A stretch of 64,000 nucleotides of DNA from Stomorhina lunata (Eukaryota > Arthropoda > Insecta > Diptera > Rhiniidae): positions 186,001-250,000 of the forward strand of contig OW121743.1 of assembly GCA_933228675.1 (NCBI GenBank), given 5' to 3'. Each line of letters begins with the position of its first letter. Position 1 is the stretch's first letter. This document shows, piece by piece, positions 1 through 12,371 of the stretch. Under the pieces are notes generated by a model. The model ran no database searches. It saw only the letters and a program-made list of their open reading frames with translations, and had not been told where the DNA came from. Both the position numbers and the translations under genes were made by a program.

Positions 1-1066
1 TATTAAAATAGGTGTCAAAAATTGTAAGAAAATTTTTATACGAGGCTATTAAAGCTTTAAGCATCAATTATGGCTCTTAAATTGTCAGTTAAACGTACGA
101 GATGGGGTTACCATAATAGTATTTTTTAATGTGTTTCAAATATTTCTTAGAAAATAATTTTATCAGGGCAACACTGTCCTTTGATAAAAAATAAAAACTG
201 AAAAAAATTATTAAAATTAAAATTTTTGGAACAATAAATAAGAAATTATAATGATGGATTTAAGAAATACACGAAAACTATTTTCTATGTAAATTAATTT
301 GTTTCATTATAACCATTCGCTTTTGGAAACGAAAATGAAGCGCAAGCGTACGGAAAAACAATACGGAAAAACAATTTAAGCATTAAGTTTACGAGGTGCG
401 TTCGTTTAACATTATTGCTAAATAGAAAAATTTTAAGAGTTGCTAAAGTTAGTAGTTTAAACGAGTACCCCTATTGTAAATTATAATTATATAGTATATA
501 TAATACGCCAGTCGGATTATGTAGAAACAATCGATTAATCAGCCATTTATAACTTTTCTTGAATATATTGAATTGGCCATTAGTTTTAAGTCGTTAACCA
601 ATTGAATTTTTGCGAATAAATAAGTAAATAAATATAATTTAATTACAAAACTGCAACAATCATGCGACATTCAATGGCAATAATAACTAAAATTACTAAT
701 AATGAAACTACGAGTACATACATATATAATGTATTTTAAGGGCTTATGTAAAAATAAATTAAGAACAAATAATTTGGTTACGTTAAACTGAATTCTTTTC
801 CCCAAAGAATAAAATAAGTTTAAGAATTTAAATGAAAATGTTGATTAAAGAAATAAAATTTAAAAGTATCTGTACAAACTAAAATTAAAAAAAGAGATAA
901 CGAAATCAAGAAAATAACAAATTTGAAACAAATCGGGAACTGAGAAGGGTTCAAATAGAAGTATAAAAACAAATCGCCATTTTAAGAAAGTTATTTAGAT
1001 AGATAGAGGGGAGATAGAAAGAAAAAAGGAATTTGAAAGCACATTAGCCAGCTGCGTTGTACTTAC
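1..1066 (-). other. para: para intron (partial), domain I-II linker side
   Basis: This is the start of the intron that follows the last para exon in the window; it begins with GTAAGT at 1066-1061 on the minus strand and runs off the left edge. It is AT-rich. I see no further linker exon on the minus strand (the next conserved linker peptide of the family, beginning TSLSLPGSP, is absent) and no recognisable mobile element. Confidence 0.8.
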
Positions 1067-1369
1067 CGTACTAACTTTACGGACTTTAGTTGCGTGTGCT
1101 GTAGGTGCTGGTTGTCTTTGTATTACGCTCACCGACTCCGATTCCACTTCGACGCTGCGTATGGACATTTTTTCTTTGTTGTTGTCATCGTTTCCCTTTT
1201 CGCCGCCAACGAACAGTTCATAGCTTATGCAAGAGTATGTTGGACTCTTGGCCATCTCGGGATGCAGTGCTGCCTCGGCGGCATCTGCTGCATCCTGAGC
1301 TGCTTGAGCTGCCGCATTGGCTCGTTCCTCCAGTTTGGCTGCTTTAGCCGCAGCCGCCTCTTCAGCTTC
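1067..1369 (-). CDS. para: para sodium channel exon, start of domain I-II linker
   Basis: This 303-bp exon is in phase 0 at both ends and encodes 101 residues (451-551 counting exon j). An alanine/glutamate-rich helical stretch (EAEEAAAAKAAKLEER...) is followed by the conserved HPEMAKSPTYSCISYELF segment and an acidic and basic run ending KVRKVST. It lies in the cytoplasm just after segment S6 of domain I, a region that in insect channels carries regulatory phosphorylation and optional exons. The acceptor is TTGTTATAG before 1369 and the donor is ACG|GTAAGT after 1067. Identity is certain from near-complete match to fly para. Two plus-strand open frames across it are shadows. Confidence 0.97.
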
Positions 1370-2399
1370 CTATAACAACATATTAATTACAAAAAGCAAA
1401 AAATAATTTTTCACTATTAGTAACTCTTTTTCGTTTAGATATTGTTAAATTTCTATTATTTCTTATCAAAAACGCAACAACATTTAACTGCTTTTACTTT
1501 TTAATCTTTTTTTTTTTATCAAACTTGAAGCAATGTAAAAAAATATAGTAATTTTAGTTGTCGATTCTTTGCTTTTTAAATATGTTTATAATTCAGCCAT
1601 TCCAAACGAAAAAAAAAAAAATAATGGAATCAAAAATGATTTTTCTTCCTTCCATATTCGTTTTTAATATTGTTAATAAATGCATAATTTCTGCTCTAAT
1701 AAAAAATAAAAAAAAAATTATTTAACAATCATTTGGCAGAATAAAGAGTTCGAATGTCACAATAATTATATACGCTAAAAGATATGTTTAATAAAGGCAA
1801 AAGAATAATTGAATTTAGTTTAATTGAATTTAATAATAACAATAACAGTTTGTAATTAAGTTTGTTAGTATAGAAGTCTGTGTTCACATTTTGCATTTCA
1901 TTTTAAGTTCACTCTAGGGATTTAAAATTTTGTGAGTTTTTGGTAACAATGAAACCCAGTAGGTACATAAGAACAACGTATGGCAATTCGAGAAGGTAAT
2001 AAAGGGATTCCTCGTGTTAGACGTGGCAAATTTCTTGTAAAAAAAGAATTGCTTAATGTGAACACAAACTGAGTTAATAATAATTATACGTATGATATAA
2101 AAATGATAACTATAAGAAATGAAAAACAAAACATTTCGTTGAGAAGAATAAAAAATTGCTTCAATTTAAGTTATTCTCAACTTTAAATATTTGTTTTTAT
2201 TTTTGATTTCTTTTTAACGCACAAAAGTAGACATCAATCAAATTCAAGACAAGAACGAACTTTCTAAATTCGAGTCAAATTGAAATTTTAACTGAAACTC
2301 AAATCGGTTGCTCAAATATTTTCAATTCGAATTTTGCACAGACCAAACCAAAATTGGAAATTGATAATATCTGAAACCGACTAAAAACAAAGTACTTAC
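1370..2399 (-). other. para: para intron, 1030 bp
   Basis: This intron is bounded by GTAAGT (2399-2394) and TTATAG (ending 1370) on the minus strand. It is AT-rich with homopolymer runs. No exon, RNA gene or mobile element is recognisable in it. Confidence 0.85.
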
Positions 2400-2709
2400 A
2401 CGTATGGCCTCTTCTTCGGCAGCCTCTTCTTCTTCGGCCTTCTTTTGCAATTCGTCATAAGACATGGCAACAATGGCCAAAATCAAATTCACAAGATAGA
2501 ATGAACCTAGGAAGATGATGACTATAAAAAATAACATGTGCCACGGACCGGCCGCTCTCAAAACTAGCTGGTATAAATCCTCCCAAAAGTCCTGGGTCAT
2601 TAGACGAAAGGCTGACAAGAAAGCCCAACCAAACGAATCGAAACTAGTGTATCCATAATTTGGATTTGGACCGAAACCCTGCAGACACACATACGCTTCC
2701 TCACATTGT
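2400..2709 (-). CDS. para: para sodium channel exon, domain I pore and S6
   Basis: This 310-bp exon completes a split glycine codon (GG|A) and encodes residues 347-450 (with exon j). It contains the end of the extracellular turret ([20 protein letters not shown]), the pore helix and selectivity filter ([14 protein letters not shown]; the aspartate at about 387 is the D of the DEKA ring that selects sodium), and the S6 helix ([20 protein letters not shown]), followed by an acidic run [12 protein letters not shown]. The pore lies in the plasma membrane of neurons. The valine of FYLVN is the residue equivalent to V410 in house-fly numbering and is the susceptible state. Donor is CGT|GTAAGT, phase 0. 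An open frame continuing past 2400 is intron read-through. Confidence 0.98.
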
Positions 2710-2764
2710 CTTTGAAACAAAAACAAAAAATAATACTTTAGAATCTAAACTATGATTAATTTAA

Positions 2765-2856
2765 CCCTTTCATGACCACAAAGAAACCAATGTCTTCAAT
2801 CGAAAATTATTCTTATTCTGACAAATAACAAAAATGAATTTACGGTCGTGAAAGGG
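2765..2856. mobile_element. piggyBac-type MITE inside a 182-bp para intron
   Basis: A 92-bp segment starts CCCTTTCATGACC and ends GGTCGTGAAAGGG, which are inverted repeats with one mismatch over 13 bp. It is flanked by TTAA at 2761-2764 and TTAC at 2857-2860, a one-base decay of the TTAA target duplication typical of the piggyBac superfamily. It fills half of the intron 2710-2891 and carries no coding sequence, so it would be a non-autonomous element. Confidence 0.75.
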
Positions 2857-2891
2857 TTACTTACATTTTATTTTAATCAATGAAGACTTAC

Positions 2892-3165
2892 CCAGCTCCA
2901 GATATATTACCGCACAAGGGATAGCTTATCCCATCCTCTGTAAACCAATTGGAGGCATTGTCATTATGTAACTTCCAGTTTTCATCAGTCAAATTACCCC
3001 AGCTTCCATCGAGAGGAAACTTTTTAATGCACTTTTGTGTTAGAACACCCATGTAAATTTGTAAGCCCATCAGTGCAAACACTGACAAGGAGAACATTGT
3101 CAAAATTATCACATCGCGTAGATTTTTTACAGATTCAATAACAGCGCCGACGATAGTTTTTAAAC
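2892..3165 (-). CDS. para: para sodium channel exon, domain I S4-S5 linker, S5 and turret
   Basis: This 274-bp exon starts in a split glycine codon and encodes residues 256-347: the S4-S5 linker ([19 protein letters not shown]), the S5 helix ([22 protein letters not shown]) and the extracellular turret ([20 protein letters not shown]...CGNISGAG). Three N-glycosylation sequons are visible (NLT, NAS, NIS). The turret is the most divergent part of the gene here and is one residue shorter than my recollection of the house-fly sequence. Acceptor is TTATTAATAG before 3165; donor is GCTGG|GTAAGT after 2892. Confidence 0.98.
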
Positions 3166-3551
3166 CTATTAATAATTGTCAAAAATTTTAAAAGATCTCT
3201 TATAGTTATTCGTCAATCGTTAAACATTATTATACCCTTCACCATGACTGCAAATGTGTAAAGTCAATGTCACGTATTGTATGTTTTGTAATTCGACAGA
3301 AAATTTTAATCTTATGAATTCAGATTTGAAAATTTTAAATGAATTTTCTACCATTTGTAGTTTTTATTGATAATCAGATGATTTTAAATATAAAACATGA
3401 ATTTATATATTAGTATAGATATTAGTGAAGGGTACACTATATTCGACATAGCCGAATCTAGAAGATTTATATAGAAATTTATGTACTTGTTTCCTGTAAC
3501 TAGGAACCATTTAACATAATTTATTCAATAATCATTACTTTCAATCTTTAC
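3166..3551 (-). other. para: para intron with a relic dispersed repeat
   Basis: This is a 386-bp intron. Positions about 3233-3435 begin 'ttatacccttcaccatgac' and end 'agtgaagggtaca', so the edges form a short inverted pair (TACCCTTCACYA). The same terminal motif marks the dispersed repeat family found many times elsewhere in the window; this copy is short and has lost most of the interior. Confidence 0.6.
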
Positions 3552-3643
3552 CTGGTACAATAGCTACGGTTTTAAGAGCTCGAAGTACCCTAAATGTTCT
3601 CAAAGCTGCAAGATTACCTAAATCTATACCCATGGTCACATAA
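3552..3643 (-). CDS. para: para sodium channel exon, domain I S3-S4 voltage sensor
   Basis: This 92-bp exon encodes residues 225-256: the end of S3 ([12 protein letters not shown]) and the S4 voltage sensor, [19 protein letters not shown], with arginine or lysine at every third position. These charges move across the membrane on depolarisation and open the channel. It begins by completing an alanine codon (GC|T) and ends in the first base of a glycine codon. Acceptor is AACGATTTAG before 3643; donor is CCAG|GTAAAG after 3552. Confidence 0.97.
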
Positions 3644-5306
3644 CTAAATCGTTAGTTTTTGGTTGTAGTTGTTATCAAAGAAAATAAAAAATAGTTATAT
3701 ATAAATTTACTATTTATATACATAAATGTTTTAATATGTAATTGATTTTCTTTCTTTTTTTTTTTTTTTTTTGAAAATAATGTAATGAAAATAATTGTCT
3801 TAACAAAAAGTGACCGCGACAGGAGTGAGTGTTAATCAATTGTACTTGTTATTCAAAAAGGAAATGCGTATGCTCTCTTAAATTCTGCTGATTTTGTTAA
3901 AAAAAAATTAACTTAAATTTGGAGTTGATACATATTTAAAAGTTTTAAACTGGTTAATCCACAAACAGAAAAAAATAGAAGAAACCACATCTAAATGCGA
4001 TTAGACAATGATATATCAAATAAAGAATACGAGTTTATTAAAAAGAATAATCCGAGTGTTGATGTTGACTTGCAAATTTGAATACGAGAAATGTACTTAA
4101 AGTATTATGCAGACATTTCTGTATCCAAAAGTGACAGCTGATTCATTGTCGCTCAGACTAAACGCTTTAATTATCAGTAAAATGTTCCCAAAAGTAAAAT
4201 TCATAAACGAAAGCTTTAAAGCTTGTCATATCATTTTTTTTTTTTCATTTATAAATTAGGGGGTAGATCTGTAGCAGAAATAAGCGGACATGTGTTTGGT
4301 ATTTTTAATAAGTATATAATTTAAATAAAAGTTATACGTCTCCCCAATTTTTTTTTTTTTTAATTTCAACTCATTACAAAAAACTGTTTAATATCTAAAA
4401 TATTTAATCAGAAGTCAATATTTCATCTACATTATATTAACATTATATTTATTAAAAGTGATAAAAACAGTTTCCCAATAAAAATTGATTTTGAAAAAAT
4501 GGTATTATATAAAGGCTCTCGATATATTAAAAATTTCGGTACAGAATAAACACACGCTTGTAAATTGAATAAAAGTTCAAGTGCACTTTTGTAATTTTAT
4601 AATTACATAAGAATTGCGACACTTTTTGTTACTCAATTATATTAGAAATAAAAAAAATGTATTTTGACATTTAATAAAAATAAAACATTCTGGCAAATAC
4701 TGAAAATAATGAACTAAAATTAAATTTTGTCCAGAAAATCTCGAGTTACAAGATATTTTGGTTCAAAATTTAATAAATAAATTCCATATTCGTGTGATTT
4801 GCTTTTGACTTATGTATCAAAATTATAATTAGTTAATTCTTCTATGATTTAAATTGAGATAAATATTGTATTTTTTTTTTCATTATATTTATGAGATTAT
4901 TAATGGTTTTTAACAATTAAATACAAATTAAAAAGATAAAACAAGATCTACTTTTTGTATATAATATTTGTTTCTTTTTTTATAAATCAGTTAAATACAT
5001 TAAGAAAACTAATGATTATTTTATACGACTTCTGTTCAATGTTTAAATTTAATTAAGGGAAAGGGAGAGGAAAGTCTAAATATATGTATTTATGTAAATC
5101 TTGAATGTATACAATTAAAATTACTTTGGAAAGTTTATGAACATTTTGTAAAAAAAAATTAAACAAAAAATCTCAAGATATGAATACAATTAACTAAATT
5201 ATTTTCTTCGATTTATTCTCAATTAAAATTATTTGAAATGTTAATAAATTATATAAAATGAAAGATCTTAAACATTAAAAATAATAATAATAATAATAAA
5301 ACTCAC
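3644..5306 (-). other. para: para intron, 1663 bp
   Basis: The donor is GTGAGT at 5306-5301, the acceptor TTTAG ending at 3644. The intron is strongly AT-rich, with an ATA/ATT trinucleotide run at about 5275-5299 and a T-tract at about 3758-3772. I see no exon, alternative exon or clear mobile element. Confidence 0.8.
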
Positions 5307-5435
5307 GCTAAAGCTATTACTACGAAGTCCAGCCAATTCCATGCATCTCTAAGATACGTAAACGGGCATAAAATGAAACCTCGTGCCATCACTTTAACAG
5401 CTGATTCAAATGTGTAGATTCCGGTGAATATCACC
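5307..5435 (-). CDS. para: para sodium channel exon, domain I S2-S3
   Basis: This 129-bp exon encodes residues 182-225: segment S2 ([20 protein letters not shown]), the short intracellular S2-S3 loop ([14 protein letters not shown]), and the start of S3 (LDFVVIALA). The acidic residue in S2 and the aspartate in S3 belong to the gating-charge transfer site of the voltage sensor. It starts by completing a split glutamate codon (GA|G) and ends in a split alanine codon. Acceptor TTTTTAG before 5435, donor GC|GTGAGT after 5307. Confidence 0.97.
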
Positions 5436-8400
5436 CTAAAAACGAATTTTGTAATCGTTGTTTTTTTACATACAAAAATACATAAATTATAAACAAATTA
5501 TAAGTTAGAAAAAAATTACTCAGACGTTTAGAAAAAACCAACAAACTAAATCAAATTCGATAATAAAAATTTATTTGAAAACAAAAATTATGTTTTTTTA
5601 CCGGACGAAATTTCAATTCTCTCAATGTAATTATGTAGTAGATATTAAAAAAATGCATTGACTAGATACAGAACACTTTTAATCAGTTTTGTTTTAACAA
5701 AATCAAATTAAACTTATCCGAATTACTAGTAATATTTATTAAAAATTTAACTTTTTTCAATCAAATATTAATTCGTTAAAAACTAAATACTTATTTCAAA
5801 TAACTTAAGGATTGAAAAAAGGATTATATATTGTAGCATATAAAGAAATGAGAACGAATGATAAAACTGTTTTGTATTTCCTTAACTTATCACAACTAAA
5901 CTTAAACATACGTACATAAATATGTAGGCCTTACTAATACCAAATACATATCCGTTATCAAATCGAAAGATATAATTCTAAACTTTTAAATGCCTAGATC
6001 ATATAACAGTCAAAATTGTCTTCCAGGTATAACTTAACGCCATCCTGTTCAAAATAGACATTGCCTACATCAGAACAATTCGAGAAGAAAAAATTTCCAT
6101 AAAGTCCGTTTGTTCGATATACTTTACAATTAACTCTGCCTTACATAACAATAAGAATCTTCTTAGTATAAATTGGAGACAGGAAATAGTAAAGACAAGT
6201 TCATATTAGTGGAGTTATACCCATTTTGACTTTCTGTGCCGATCTAAATTAACAAGTCATAAAAACCTTGATGTCTTCTTTTTTTGGTTTGTTTTTATAC
6301 AAATCCTCAAACGAAACGGGATTCAGACGACATGAATTTGTGCCATATAACACCTTATGTACGAGTACTCACATGTACTCGCAAACGACTCATATTTAAT
6401 ATATTTTGTATATAAAAACTGTCATATATGCAGCAATAGCAACATTGTCATAATCTTAAAAACTTAGTTAAAAGTAAAAATACTTTGAAAGTTGTATTGC
6501 ATTTTATTAAAAAAATTTTAATCAAAAGAAATGAAAATGTTTAATATTTTTGTTAAAATATTTATCTATCGAAATTAGATCAGAAAATTAGTCTTTTAAC
6601 AATAAATCACTTTTATGTCGAAAATATAAGAATTTTAAAAATGAATCAAATATTGAAAATATGCAAATTAGTTATAGCAAATATTTAAGCAATTCAAAAA
6701 ATTAATTTGTTAAATAACATGCCCATCTTTATAGGTTGGCACTCTAACCTATATATTCCTATGAAAAAAGAATCTACTCGTAATGTCGTCTTTTAAAATA
6801 TTATAAGTAAATATTATTTCAGTAATTTAAAGTTTAGCCATGTATGTATTTATGGCTCAGAATATAAAAATATGGAAAAATGTTAGTTTTAACCTAATCT
6901 AGTAGAGAAGAGTTTCAAAGTTTGAAATATGGCAAATTTTACATTCGATATCAAACGTTTTTCAAATCTGAACAGATGTTTGAGATTCACATGTATTTTC
7001 AAATGAAGGTTCATTTGAGAATAAACGTTTAAATAATGATAGTATCTCAAATTAACAATAAAGGTCATTCCCAAAATATCACATTGTTGCCAACTATGAT
7101 TTATATTAAAAAAAAATGTATTAATAGTTAATCTTATTATTTAATTACTTGTAGAATTTTTTTTTATAATTAAAGGAGTTAATTACTTTTTAATATACCC
7201 CAAAAAACTCAAGACCTTAAGTAAATTCTAGCAAATTGTTAAAAAAATGCGTTTACAAATACGAGTAGAAAAAAATGTATTTTTTAATTTAAAAAGAGAA
7301 AGATTATAATACTATAAAAGAACATAATTCTTAATAAATACGAACATACTCTTATAAGTTTATGTTTGAAAGTCAATAATAAGAAATTTTAGCCACAAAA
7401 TATTCCTTTCGTTTAGCTACATTATGTTGCTTTGTTTTCTCCTTTGTTGCCGATTCTATATTTTTGCCTTCAATTTCACAGGGTGTTTTTTTTCTGATAC
7501 CAAATCTACCTTGACAATTTTGATATCAGCTAAAAAAATGACGTTACTTTCAATTCAAACGTATATATTTTATTTTTTTTTTTTTTTGGTTTTTAAATAT
7601 CGATCAATTTTGTTTAACTATTTTGAGGCTATTATTTCTAGTTATTTACATTAAATACAGGAAGAATTCTTCATCTAAATAGTTAATGAATAATTTACAT
7701 TATGTTAAAAATATGTGTCTAAACTTTTAACCTACTGAGTATGATAAAACGTTGCCAGATCTTGTTAAACATAACATGGCATACGAGTATAAATATTTAT
7801 CTACATGTAATATAATAAATATGTAGTCATATACATATGTATATACAAAAAAGTAGAATTAGAAATTGATCCCTCCAGTTATTTATCTGTTTGGTACTCT
7901 ATATATAATAAAATCAAATTGATAAAATTTAAAACATTTATTTTATTTTATCTAGGGTCAAAAAAGTTCACGCGATGAAGTTTTGAAAATTTTTATTTTT
8001 TTTTTGGTTACGAAATATTGATCATTTGTTTATTTACTCATATGAAATTTCTTTAATATTTTGAGATTATAAAACGTTTCTTTAACCCTTTTTAACGAAA
8101 AGACAAAAATTAAAAATGAATTTAAACGCCGTTAAAAATTATAAATATTCAATATTGCACTAAAAATGACTCGAAATAATTTTAAATTAAGAAAAGAATA
8201 TTTTTGGTATATGAAGTTCGTAGATTTTTAAATCATTTTGTGAACTTTTTTTCAGAAAAATTAGAAAAAATTATAGTTTTCTTAGTTACTAGGACATGAT
8301 TGATCTCATGGTACTATGTCAAAAAATTGGTTATGCCCTTAATGTACATATTATATGACGTCACCAGTATCAGCAAAAGGCTTTATTAGTTAACCAAGTA

Positions 8401-9437
8401 ACTCAAAAGGTTGTAATAACAAATACGTTTTTTTTATATAAATATAAAAAGTTAGTTCACAACTAAAGGGAAACTCAGCATGAATAAGTTTTTACAACAA
8501 AGAAAAGATCTTCTCTTTCAAAGTCATAGGATGTTGTTATATACTTTTGAATCTTAGTTGACGATATGTTTGCATGTTAGACCAGCTCGAAACCAAAAAT
8601 TGTATTTGCATTTATTATTTTAAGAAACATTAAAACATGCAAAAAATAAGAAGATCAACATCTTCTGGGTATAGTAAATTACATCTTCATTCGTCGCTGG
8701 TTGATTGACGACTAAATAAAAGAGATAAAGAATACGTGTGAATACAGTTTGAGGCTGAACTACATTGATCAAATTAGACCAACTCGAAACCAAAAATTTA
8801 TTTTTAACAACTTTTAAGTAAAACTTCGATCAAATTGATGCTAGGATTAGCTTGTTTAACCAAAAACCAAAAATTAAAAGTATGTATTTGGTAAGAATTG
8901 GTAAAATTGTTTTCAAAACAATAATTTTATATGACAGGCCTTTCCACTGTGAATTTATTTTGAAGTGCAGTTCTAGGATTATCATTTGAGTAGGATTAAA
9001 TCAACTAATCGATGGAAAAAATTACATATATTTTATCAGAACGAATTTATTTCCCTTTTTCCTGCGATATATTTCGGCAAAACTGTTAATTAGAACATTT
9101 TATTTATTGTTATTATTCATCCATATATATATATATATAATGCATTTTACTAGAATGTCTTTGTAGAATATAAAAAATTGCGTTTTATTTCAGTTTGCAT
9201 TTGTAGTGCTATTTGTAGCTTTTCATAAAAAATAAAAAAATCTCTAAATTAAATGGTTTTTCCAATAAATTTAAAAAATAAAAAATACTCCAAAAATAGC
9301 ACAGAAATTTTATTTCACTTGAATAGCATATGTTTTAAATAATTGTGAGTTAAACCACTTTTTGGTAAGGTTTTAAATTGTTTTTTAATTTTATTTATAG
9401 AGATAAATTTTCGTTTAAAAATCGTGTTGACCCATAG

Positions 9438-9600
9438 CTGTGGATTTTCCAACACGACAACGCCCTAATACACACTGCCCATGTTATCAAATCGGGGTTA
9501 GAGTCCAAAAACGTCAGCCATTCAAAATTTTTCACCATACTCGCCAGACCTTAATATAATAGAGAAAGTTGTACGAAAGCCAAACGTATTGAGACATTGG
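9438..9600 (+). pseudogene. Tc1-family transposase fragment, broken
   Basis: The frame from 9438 reads LWIFQHDNALIHTAHVIKSG, matching the Tc1-family block WxFQxDNxPxHTA that carries the second catalytic aspartate. After a frameshift near 9520 the sequence reads FSPYSPDLNIIEKV, matching SPDLNPIE with the third catalytic acidic residue. The N-terminal DNA-binding part and the first aspartate are not found, and the original frame meets a stop at the shift, so it cannot make an active enzyme. It sits between the inverted arms of the relic transposon at 9150-10470. Confidence 0.8.
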
Positions 9601-9737
9601 ACTTTAATTTTCTCATATATTTAAAAAATTTGTACTACTCAATTACAAGTACGATGATATACAAGGTTATTCTGAACAAAGGAGACTCAAGCTATTACTA
9701 GAAATCCATATTTAACTTTTAATTTGTATAAAAAAAT

Positions 9738-10195
9738 AACAAGTAAGAAAAAGCTATAGTCGGTCAAGTCCGATTATATGATGCCCTTTACCACTAAGGT
9801 CAAATATATGTACCCCAATACTTGTACAATTTTTTATTAAGTACATTTATGTCATTTCCGGCAGAAGGTCTGATATAGGAGCTAGAGTAAATTGTGGATC
9901 GATTGTTACCAAATTTCAGTTATCGCGGAGGTATGGTCAATTATGGGCTGATTCCTTCAAAATAAGGTACTCTGATTTTGGTTAAAATATGTAACATTTA
10001 TGCTAAATATTATAAAAATACAATTACATTTGTGGCTGTATGGGGCCAAAAGCCGGGAAGTCATCCCTGTGGAAGTTACCCGAAATAGTGATCACATTTT
10101 CCCAAAAATAATATGGATCATCCATGGACTAAAGTCAAATCAGGAAAAATCCAATATGCCCTTTCCACATATGGTGATGGTGGTGAAGGGTATAG
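9738..10195 (+). repeat. Dispersed repeat copy inserted in the Tc1 relic
   Basis: The left edge is 'aacaagtaagaaaaagctatagtcggtcaagtc' in pieces and the right edge is 'ccctttccacatatggtgatggtggtgaagggtata'. The same two edges bound the fuller copy at 41211-41947. This copy is about 460 bp, internally shortened, and its open frame at 10000-10257 is a chance frame in repeat sequence. Confidence 0.75.
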
Positions 10196-12068
10196 AAAAA
10201 ATCTTACTTAGTAGACATCTAATCCACATTTATTTAAAAGATATGCTATTCAAGTGAAACTAAATTTGTGTGCTATTTTCAAAATTATTTTAAGTTATAT
10301 TTCAGAAAATATTCAATTTAAACAATTTGTTGTATCCTCTATTAAAAACTGTAAATAGCACTTAATATACAAACTTAAAAAAAATATTTATTTTTATTTT
10401 CTACAAAGATATAAGAGGTTGAACTTCAATATGTACTACGGGCTATTCAAGTGAAACACAGTGTATTTATTTAATTTAAATAACCATACAAAATCGCAAA
10501 AAAATTAGAAAATATTTTTGCCACCTGCTTGCTAATTTGGGACACACTAATGCCAGTTATTGTCTTCATTTCGTTTGTATAAATTTATCTTAATTGTAAA
10601 ATATTAAATAGGTTTTTATAAATATTATTTACAACTAATTTGTAAGTATGTACTATTATTAAAAGGAATTGCTACTTAATTCATAATACTACTTTTTACG
10701 ATTTACATGTTACTAAAGTTTATAAATGGATCAAATAAATAAATATATTTTGAAATACATAATTATATACTACAATACTATCTATACTACTCGTATGATG
10801 TTTGGACCACAAAACTCTACTCAACAAACCATTGTAATTTTAATAATTAGATTTTTTACTTCGTTACACGAAATTGTTAGCTTTATATGTATGTTATTAT
10901 TTTTATTTTAATTTATTAATAATGCCTGTAATATATATTTAATTTTGAAGACATTGTTACAGAAATTTATTTAAAATCCTAAAATGAAGATACTTATGAA
11001 TATTATAAATCAAATCTTAAACTGCGAGATGGCAAAATGAAGAATTATTTAGGTAAAATACATCGGATTAACTGAGAAATTAGATTAGTGGCTGGCACTA
11101 ACACATGAATATTTTTAAAAAACATTTTATTACAAAATGTGGGGGTTTTATTTTTAAATTGAGAAAAAAAAGAGATAACATGAATAAGTTTGATAGACCA
11201 AGAAAGATAGCGGTTAAAATACAATTTCTAATGCTATAAAAATAATATTTAATATTTGTTTGAAACTCGGCATAACTCGAAATAATTTTCTTTCTTGTGT
11301 TCATATTTTCTAGTAAACCTCGTATTTAATACAAGGAAAATGATTTTGCGATATATTCATGGTAACAATGTCTCAAGATTTTTTTTTATTAATAAATTTA
11401 TGAGTTTAAATAAAATTTAGTTGCTAAAAATGTATGATATAAACATCATATGGAAAAATTTACAAGAATCAGAAGCACGATAAAAAAGCACGGAATTTTT
11501 ATTCACTTTATATATTTGTTGAACTACAAAATTGTTGCAAGCTCTATAAGCCGGCAACATTCTCAAACAAAAAAAAAATTATTTTAATTATTTCATCTGT
11601 TACCTTTGTAAAAATAGAAAAATAATATATTATTAGCATTTTCAATTAACTCTGGTTTGTCTTGTATATTTTTTTTATGTAAAAGATACATATTTAGTTC
11701 TTAAAAAAGTTCAAAGATAAAAAATTAATACTTTTATTTACCATTAAATACAAAAACATTTAAAAATATCGGAATATAGATTCTTTTTGCCTAAAATACC
11801 GTTTAAATATATATGTATATAATTTAAATAAATAAATAAAATTTGATTATACGTTTTTCTTTTTTCAATTATTATTAATTAAGAAATAAAACCAAACAAT
11901 AAAAACATAAAAATTATAAATAAATCGGAAACACATTAAGAAATATGTAGAACTACCAATAGATAGATAAATAGATAATAATAGTTTGTTGTTGTAAATT
12001 TAACTAATAAAAAATAAACCAAATATATGTTTATATATAAAAAAAAAATATTGTTCAATTAGTACTCA

Positions 12069-12275
<207 letters not shown>

Positions 12276-12371
12276 CTATAAAAAACAAAAAAAAAAAAGA
12301 AAAGAAACAATAATTCTATGAACACTTTTTTGTATAAATAACTTGTCTTCAAATCAGAACTGTTAAATTTT

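Larger units (their letters stand above)
9150..10470 (+). mobile_element. Tc1-family transposon relic with IR/DR-type long inverted repeats
   Basis: The left arm (about 9160-9335) and right arm (about 10238-10430) are diverged inverted repeats: both contain GCTATTCAAGTGAAA on the inner side, then TGTGCTATTTT, AAATAGCACT and CTACAAAGA-AT in the same order. On the right the phrase CTATTCAAGTGAAA recurs at 10443-10456, about 200 bp further out, as in Tc1-like elements whose terminal repeats contain direct repeats. The matching outer repeat on the left is not visible (a TA-run sits there). A transposase fragment lies between the arms, and a different repeat (9738-10195) has inserted into it. Exact ends are uncertain. 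Confidence 0.65.

Noticed and set aside
1094..1375. Plus-strand open frames of 93 and 80 codons
   Set aside because: They are antisense shadows of the para linker exon 1067-1369; the minus-strand translation is the conserved protein.
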